A stretch of 64,000 bases of DNA from Effrenium voratum (Eukaryota > Sar > Dinophyceae > Suessiales > Symbiodiniaceae): positions 604,016-668,015 of the forward strand of contig CAUJNA010001713.1 in the NCBI GenBank assembly GCA_963377175.1. Reading direction: 5' to 3'. The position numbers and the translations under genes are program-made. Shown here in pieces: positions 58,005 to 64,000 of the stretch; within the stretch, counting starts at the first letter, position 1; every line of letters begins with the position of its first letter. The notes beneath the pieces are model-generated. The model worked only from the letters and a program-made list of their open reading frames with translations. It searched no databases and was not told where the DNA came from.

Positions 58005-61000
58005 CTTTGGCATCCACCCCAAAGATGGGGGCATTGGCGGTCTGGATGAGGCTGCGGAGGTCGTCTGCCACCAGCTCGTGCCTGCGAGCCAAACACCGCG
58101 TGTTGGGAAGCACAAAGCCAGGGCTGTGGAAATTTATCAAATCCAGGGCCTGAACGATGCACTGGCACCATGTATCAAGGAACTGGAGCTGAATCCAAGC
58201 ACGAAGATTTGCCTGACTGGCCTGCACACCTTTGGTCCTGACTCCTGTTCAGGCCCAACTCGCAAAATAGTCTGCTCGGGCTACCCCTTTCCTAATCGGA
58301 CCCTTGAAAACACCACGGTTTGTAGTTTGTACCCGACCCCTGCCAAATGTGCCCGCGTCTGCTGGTCGATGGGAAACAAGTAGTGCTCCGAAAGTTCAAC
58401 TGGGTGGCAGTCAAATCAAAGAGCAAGAAAGTGTGATCCCTGCAAACTAGCCTCAATAACCTGAGGCTGGTTGACTTTATCAGAAGAACTGTAGCTGCTG
58501 GCACCTGGCAACCAATCTGCGAATTCTCGGAAACAGCTTCAGCAAGGACACTTGACACCAACCACTTCAAAGGACTGCGTGGCTCGTCCTCAGACTCCAC
58601 GGGCCGAAGAATAACACTGGTTCATGGTGCAAGTCGGGAACTGTTTGTGCGCTGAATTGAGCATGCTGATGTTAATCTAAAGCATGCATCAGCACATGAC
58701 GTATCATCTTGCAAGCACCCCCTGCATCAGCCATACCAGTTCATAGTCTTGAGATACAACATTGCCAGCCATGCTCAAAGTTCTTCCTTCGGGCTCTTCA
58801 AAAGGGGGGCAATCCTGCTAATCCATACAAGTGGGATACCACTACGAGGGAGGGTCTGTTCAAACAACGGGCGGACCCCATTTATCCGTGGTGGGAACGG
58901 CAGAAACACCATTGCCATCTGACATAAGGATCTTGCGCATTCGGAACCTGTGAGCCAAGAAGCTGGTGAAGGAGCTCTCGGTGCGCGGTGATGTCCTGTC
59001 AGGATTGGATGCGGACACCTTGGGTTCTCAAAATAGGAATCGTTCACCAATGCTCGGCTTCCTTTTGATTTCCCACAAAACACCAACTAAAAGTAAAAGG
59101 CCTCCATCATTTGGAGAATCATTGCACTTGAGCTGATGACAGGACGATGTTCATTCTGGCGATCCCAAGCAATGGTTGGTTTCTGTTTGATTTCCCCTGA
59201 AACGAAAGCAACAAAAGGGTACCGAGCCTCCAAGTAAATGACCCCTTCCAGTGTTGGTAATTTTCAAGGCAAACCAAAAGGAACCCATCCTTTTTCGGTA
59301 CTTCAAGGAAGACCAACAGAAAAAGGAAGCAATCCGTTGTATTTCAATCACAACGAAAAGAACAAGGAACCCATCCTTTTTGGGTATTTCAAGGAAAACC
59401 CAAAGAAAACCGAACCCATCCTTTTTCGGCATTTCAAGGAAAACCGAAAGGAATCCACTTTTTCGGGAACCGAATCTTTCCAGACATGTCCACATCTTCT
59501 CTTGACCCCCCCCACTCCCCCCCAAAATGCCCATGAAGCCATCCCCCTCCCCTGCCCCTTTTCTGCCGCCTCGGCATCGGCCGTCGCGGCCGAGACAGGT
59601 TCCCCGCCTGGCCGACACAAATCACGCCCTGGATGGCGCCCTCCTTGCCGATCCGGGTGGTCGCCTGCGACACGCATGGGAGGTATGGTTTTGTCTCCAA
59701 GGAGAGCCCCAAAAAAGTGGAGTGATTTCCTGGTGGGTTCCCTTTTGAACTGCGAATCTTCCAAAAAAGGGTACCTCAAAAAAGGACACACACACACACA
59801 CGCACACATGCATATGTATGTCTCTCTCCCTACTATATGTAGATATATGTATAAACATATCCTTCTGTACATTTATAAAGACATATCTAGAAATATACAT
59901 ACATATATATATATATATTCATGTGGGGAGTTCCGCTGGGTGGCTTCTCAAAATGGGAGCTTCCCCCTTTGGATAGCGGTAAAGGGAAACTCCGAACAGA
60001 AGCACACATCGTGTTTGGGGTTCCAATTTTGAGAAGCACCCAATTGGGTTTGTCTCGATTTTGTGGATGGTTTGCCCTATGGCTTCTCAACTTTGGATTC
60101 CCCCCGCCAGCGGCAGAGTTCTCAGATACTACTTGGGTAAAACAAAAAAAAAGATCGGAAATGATGGGAAACCGCGAAACCTTCTGAACAATTTGGACTT
60201 CACCAATCCAGCCAACGAATTGTTCTAAACCCCGACGCATCATAAGGCAGGGGAACTATTTTCAGAACCAGTGCCTCTCTTTGACAAATGCCTTTCATTA
60301 ACACATCTGCTAGCAGGCCCGAAAAAAGTGAGTTAAGTGGGACAATGAACAATGAAATGCCAACCCTTGAATAAATACGCTGTCGGGGTTGAGCTGCTTC
60401 CTGTCTTTTAAGAACCTCACAGCAACATTTGCCCTTGAGTCCAACCAGTTGTGGAATCTCTCTGGGCTCCGGGCGTTAAGAAGGATGTACCGGCAGCCTC
60501 CATCCTGAAGCTCAAAGTGATGAAGCGCAGGGCATTTGGCCGAGGATGGCATGCAATTGTGCCATTGCCCTAAGAGATCACAGCATGCAGCCAAAAAGAC
60601 TTCCAACCCCTTACATATTGCATGTCCCTTTGTGGTCAAATGCTTTCAATCTCAAAGGGTGCTGCACTTGCAAGGGCCCGGCATGCCTGTGATCTTTCCT
60701 GCTGAAAGCTCTGGGGTCTCTGCATGTCTCTGCCCAGCTCAGGGGGGTTTCGGAGTGGGCTAGGGTTCCAGAAAGCTTCCCCCCAGATTGTGGATGCCAC
60801 CTGGCTCCATGCGCCTTGGCAGAGAGGAGTGCCTCGATGTTCTCGGCAGCGCGGCCTGACAGATTTCAACTATAGCCGGCCGCCTTGAAAAAGAAGCCCT
60901 CGGGCCGGGCGAAACAAGCGACTATTGGTGGCAACTGGCAACAACGAGGTTCTAAGAGCTAGGCACGGGGATTTCCTAGAAGGGCCAGCAAGCACATAGG

Positions 61001-61686
61001 GGATTTGCTGCTAAGAAACTCAGGGGGAATAAACTAAGACGACAAGTACTGGTGCATGATAGGGGCCTAGATAAATTGACAGGTTACTCATTTCCGCTTG
61101 GTTTCCTCTCGATGTTCTTACATCAAACTATGGGCTATTCCCGCCTTCGAGGGCCTCCTGCAGCACTCTGGCAGCTTCACTCCGGTAACTCTCCTGCGCA
61201 GTGAGGCGGAAACCCCCAGCCGGCGGACACTGCGGAAAGCATGGGCCACTACATGCCACTCACCCCCTGAGATTTCGGAGATGTTTCAAGGGCAACAAAG
61301 GAACGCGGTCTTTCTGGAAGCTACTGGTACAGCAGTGACCTGCAATTGGTGCAACATGTGGTCCATCAACATGTTGCAAAGAAGAGGTTGCTGCTACACT
61401 GCTTCACCAGCAACAAGGTGCCAAATTGAGCAACGAAAAATGAATAAACATGAGAGGATACTGCATGCGCCCACCAAAGAACGTTGGTCTAACCCTAATA
61501 AATCCAGATCGAAACCATCGGATGTCCAGCGAATCCTCCCCAAAACCGAAGCTTGACTGCGGGCTGGTGGTTTCACGACTTGGGTGATGTCGCGCGACAT
61601 TTCCCCTCCCTTCCAGATCAGCCAAGTGGCCGTGATGAAGGTCTCCACCATGTCGTGCCCCAGTGCCTGCGTGGGCCAGGGCAGCT
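58005..61686 (-). CDS. PAS-domain protein gene in micro-exons (partial)
   Basis: Seven exons: 61686-61631, 61193-61145, 60855-60815, 60504-60475, 59664-59608, 58995-58948 and 58081-58005. Joined in phase they read ALGHDMVETFIT, ESYRSEAARVLQEALEG, RAAENIEALLSAK, DGGCRYILLN, ATTRIGKEGAIQGVICVGQ, DITAHRELLHQLLGSQ and LVADDLRSLIQTANAPIFGV. This is the second half of one PAS domain with its PAC strands (LLNATTR, GVxxVGQDIT), a linker helix, and the first strands of a second PAS domain (TANAPIFGVD). Such tandem PAS units sense light, redox or ligands ahead of kinase or cyclase domains; none is visible here. Six of seven donors are GC. Exon 1 is open back to a Met at 61,792, which may be the start. 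The last join has a phase ambiguity (58,081 or 58,076). The 3' part was not found. Confidence 0.75.
59278..59462. repeat. About 60-bp tandem repeat, three copies
   Basis: Three units, each with GGAACCCATCCTTTTTCGGT, A(C/T)TTCAAGGAAAACC and an AAAG(A/G)AA tail, starting near 59,280, 59,366 and 59,415. They contain the AACCAAAAGGAA motif found in many introns of this window. Confidence 0.75.
59895..59919. repeat. (TA)n tract
   Basis: About ten TA units within an AT-rich segment (59,820-59,920), intronic to the PAS gene. Confidence 0.85.
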
Positions 61687-62154
61687 CTGCAAAAGAAACC
61701 TTCAGCAGAGACTCCTTTGAGGGACTAGCGACCGCCTTTATTTGCCCCAACCCAAATATCCAGGCAAAAAAGTCAGGCCAAGTGAAGGCCAACTTGGGTG
61801 TCAGGTTATATGGCTATTGAGTGTGAATGCCAAGGGTTCTGAGCATCCGCGCCAACAAACAACATGACGGCAGTCACACGTGTCCACTCTTGATTGCTTG
61901 GCAATCAGCTATCGCGGCCATCCAGTGCCGGTTGTTTTGTCATTTATCCTCGCGGCCATCCAACCATGGCCTGCTCCCTCCAAGCAACAAAAACGGCAAA
62001 CAGCCTTTCCGAGCTTGGAACTGCCGGCAGCGGTCGTTTCTTGTAACAGGCGCAACTGATGATGGCACGCGCATCCGGCAACGAGTCGGCACTCGGCTGC
62101 TCATAATCAAGCAAGGCCTACCGAATTTCATTGACTTGGCGCGGCTCACCCAGT

Positions 62155-64000
62155 TCAGCCACAATAAAGCATCCCCTCAAGGGTGGTGGTCGCAGGTCCC
62201 GCCAGAGCGACGCGCCCTGCAGCGAGGCGACATTTCACAACGCCTCCGCGGGCAGATGCCTGGAAGCCAACTACTTCGCCATCCGCTCGGCCCAAGCGCT
62301 TTGCCCAGTAGGGCGCGAGCATGCAGTGTGCCGAGCCGGTAACTGGATCTTCTGGCAGACCCGCGCGGGGCGCAAAGAACCGACTCCTGAAATCGATGGA
62401 CCTTGGTAGCTCTTGCCCCCTGCCGAAAAAGTCAACCAATTGGCTGGTAAGTGAAGCATGGGAAGCAACAAACATATCGAGGAACGCAAAACATAAGAAA
62501 ACATATTGCAAACAACAGAAGAGAAGAAGTTAAAGGCCCAACCAATTCGCAGGCAAGGGACAGCTTCTTGCCGGTTCCGGGGCCTCCGGCCCTTTCCGCG
62601 TCTTTGCCGCTTCCTGCGGTGGTGACCGCCACGCCGCGGCACTCGACCTCCGCCAGCAGCGCCTGGTTCGGCTTCAAAGCCTCGAAGGCCTCGGGCCGCA
62701 GCTCGCACAACACGTCGAACTTGCCGCGGCCCAAAGCCAACACGTCCGCCTCCTGGGAGCTGGGCCAGGCTGGGGGTCAACAACCTGAAGAGGCTTATAC
62801 GTATAGTACCAGAATGTAGAAATGTTGAAGTCTCAAGCGACCTTTTGGGAGTTTCAAGGGAGGGGATGTGTGGTGATGAAAGCGATAGAATGTGAGCGCT
62901 TCCTCCCACACATCACACTCTCCGTCTCTTCGTTCCTCATCCCTATCTGAGACAGAGGATGGTGAAGGGAAGGGATTAGGAAAGAGGAAAGCCACCTTCC
63001 TTTCCAGCCTTCGGAAGTGACTTGGCTGGTAAGAAGGTGAGTCTCCTTCATTTACTTTCCATTCCTTACCCATTCCTCACCAGCCTTCACCAACAGAGAC
63101 GAGAAACAGAAAAAGGAAACCGTGAGAGCTAGGAAGCGAGGAAGCTCACGACATAAAGGGTGGATGTCATTTTGTCCAGCGCCTGGGCTCCGAGCGCCTT
63201 TGCCAGCACTGCCGCGGAGGTTTTCGCGGCTGCTGGGCCCATGGCCGGCGGGTCTTCGGGGAAGTCCATCTCGATCCAACCGTCACACAACTTGCAGGTA
63301 AGCACTCCCGAGGCCTCTCGGTGTAGCCGTCCATCATGAGTGGTTCAACTTAAACCCAGGAAGCCACGGGAAAACCAGGAAGTTCGAACAAGGCTCGAGG
63401 CAGGGATCTTGGCAACCCCTAACAGTTGTCTATAAGATGCCATCTCCCATTGGAAGTATGCCGCACCGGCCCCCAAACAAAGTTGTCAAAGGACAACCAC
63501 ATCGGTGCAAGTGCTGATGTCAACCCCGAGACTAAATCAGTGGGGATTGAGTTGCATCACCGCTTCCACATCCTTCAGCCCTGCACAACCCGCCTTGGTC
63601 TCAAAATCGATGCGCCGCTTCTTGGCCGCCCGGTTGGTGCTCCAGAGGGCGTGCGCCGTTGCCAAGGTCGCATGCCCGCAAAGGTCCACCTCCGTGGTGG
63701 GGGTGAACCAACGCAGGGAGAAGCGGCAGGGTCCATCCGCCTCCCCCGGGGAGAGAAGCTCCACGAAGGCCGTCTCCGACAAATTGTTCTCTGCGGCCAC
63801 CTGAAGGGCTGAAGAGGCCTAGTGAGAAACACTCAGTTGGACTATCCCAATGAGTACAGTTGGCAGACAGTTCCAGATAGTTCCAGTTTTCGACCAGGAA
63901 ATGGGTGGGCAATTGGGGGCCCATGTGCAAACTGATTCTTGCTCGCTATGCTCTGCAGGCGAAAAGTCAGGAGCCAGGATCGAGATCTCACCTGCCAACA
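62155..64000 (-). CDS. PhzF-family (phenazine biosynthesis-like) isomerase/epimerase, 5' end off the window
   Basis: Member of the diaminopimelate-epimerase-fold PhzF family, small-molecule isomerases with a catalytic Glu. Exons: 64000-63992 (end only, CAG|GTGAGA donor), 63808-63561, 63290 to about 63,183, 62752 to about 62,538 and 62419-62155 (TGA). The catalytic motif is in ALQVAAENNLSETAFVELL (Glu of NLSET). Then follow RWFTPTTEVDLCGHATLATA, the strand GWIEMDFPEDPPA, ALGAQ joining EADVLALGRGKFDV, and the C-terminal RFFAPRAGLPEDPVTGSAHC. Joins 2-3 (GCG|GTGATG) and 3-4 (CAG|GCGCTG) are in phase and give the expected family spacing. About 265 residues are present, and family members are about 290. 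The 3' end of exon 4 is uncertain: read to 62,538 it adds about 25 Gly/Lys-rich residues. Active-site residues are intact, so probably functional; substrate unknown. Confidence 0.82.
62420..62537. other. Short intron in the PhzF gene
   Basis: AT-rich, with acceptor TTTTTCGGCAG|G at its 3' end. Confidence 0.5.
62753..63182. other. Intron in the PhzF gene
   Basis: No exon seen. Pyrimidine-rich on the minus strand near the acceptor at 62,753. Confidence 0.5.

Overview
The window looks like nuclear DNA of a dinoflagellate or a close relative. This is inferred from gene style, not from a marker gene. Coding sequence comes as short GC-rich exons (about 30 to 350 nt) scattered through long introns full of microsatellites. 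Every exon I can tie to a protein family reads on the minus strand. Acceptors are mostly AG|G, and about half or more of the donors inferred from protein homology are GC rather than GT, with a few apparent GA donors. No rRNA, tRNA, CRISPR or bacterial operon structure was seen. Nearly all long open frames in the window are translations of simple repeats (AAGC, CA, ACACACCAC, GGA, CCCCA) and are not genes.

Layout, 5' to 3' on the minus strand (right to left). 64.0-62.2 kb: PhzF-family isomerase/epimerase-like gene, 5' end off the window. 61.7-58.0 kb: PAS-domain gene built from very small exons. 57.3-56.5 kb: ACACACCAC satellite. 51.8-50.5 and 46.0-35.6 kb: exons of one or more coiled-coil proteins, with a complex repeat zone (40.6-43.8 kb) lying among them. 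33.5-31.5 kb: three exons matching a second PAS domain. 28.9-27.4 kb: a membrane-helix exon, then a charged helical protein with a clear C-terminus at 27,449. 27.2-22.0 kb: a coiled-coil protein. 21.2-13.3 kb: a protein of at least four EF-hand modules. 11.45-7.59 kb: an ArsP_1/YraQ (DUF318)-type membrane permease with a signal peptide. Isolated minus-strand exons at 6.7, 4.7, 1.85, 0.7 and 0.2-0.37 kb belong to genes I cannot name.

The best-supported reconstructions (permease, EF-hand protein, PAS protein, PhzF) rest on independent exons that join in a consistent reading phase to give a continuous family-like sequence. Products suggest calcium signalling or axonemal structure (EF-hand and coiled-coil proteins), PAS sensing, metal(loid) transport and a small metabolic enzyme. 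I see no sign that they form one pathway.

The most unusual non-coding structures are a triple nested hairpin at 42,957-43,095, a tandem array carrying a 20-bp perfect palindrome at 43.19-43.80 kb, and a tandem repeat family that switches orientation near 42 kb. A short 'CCTTTTGGTTTCCC'-type motif recurs through introns and could mark a mobile intron-associated element.
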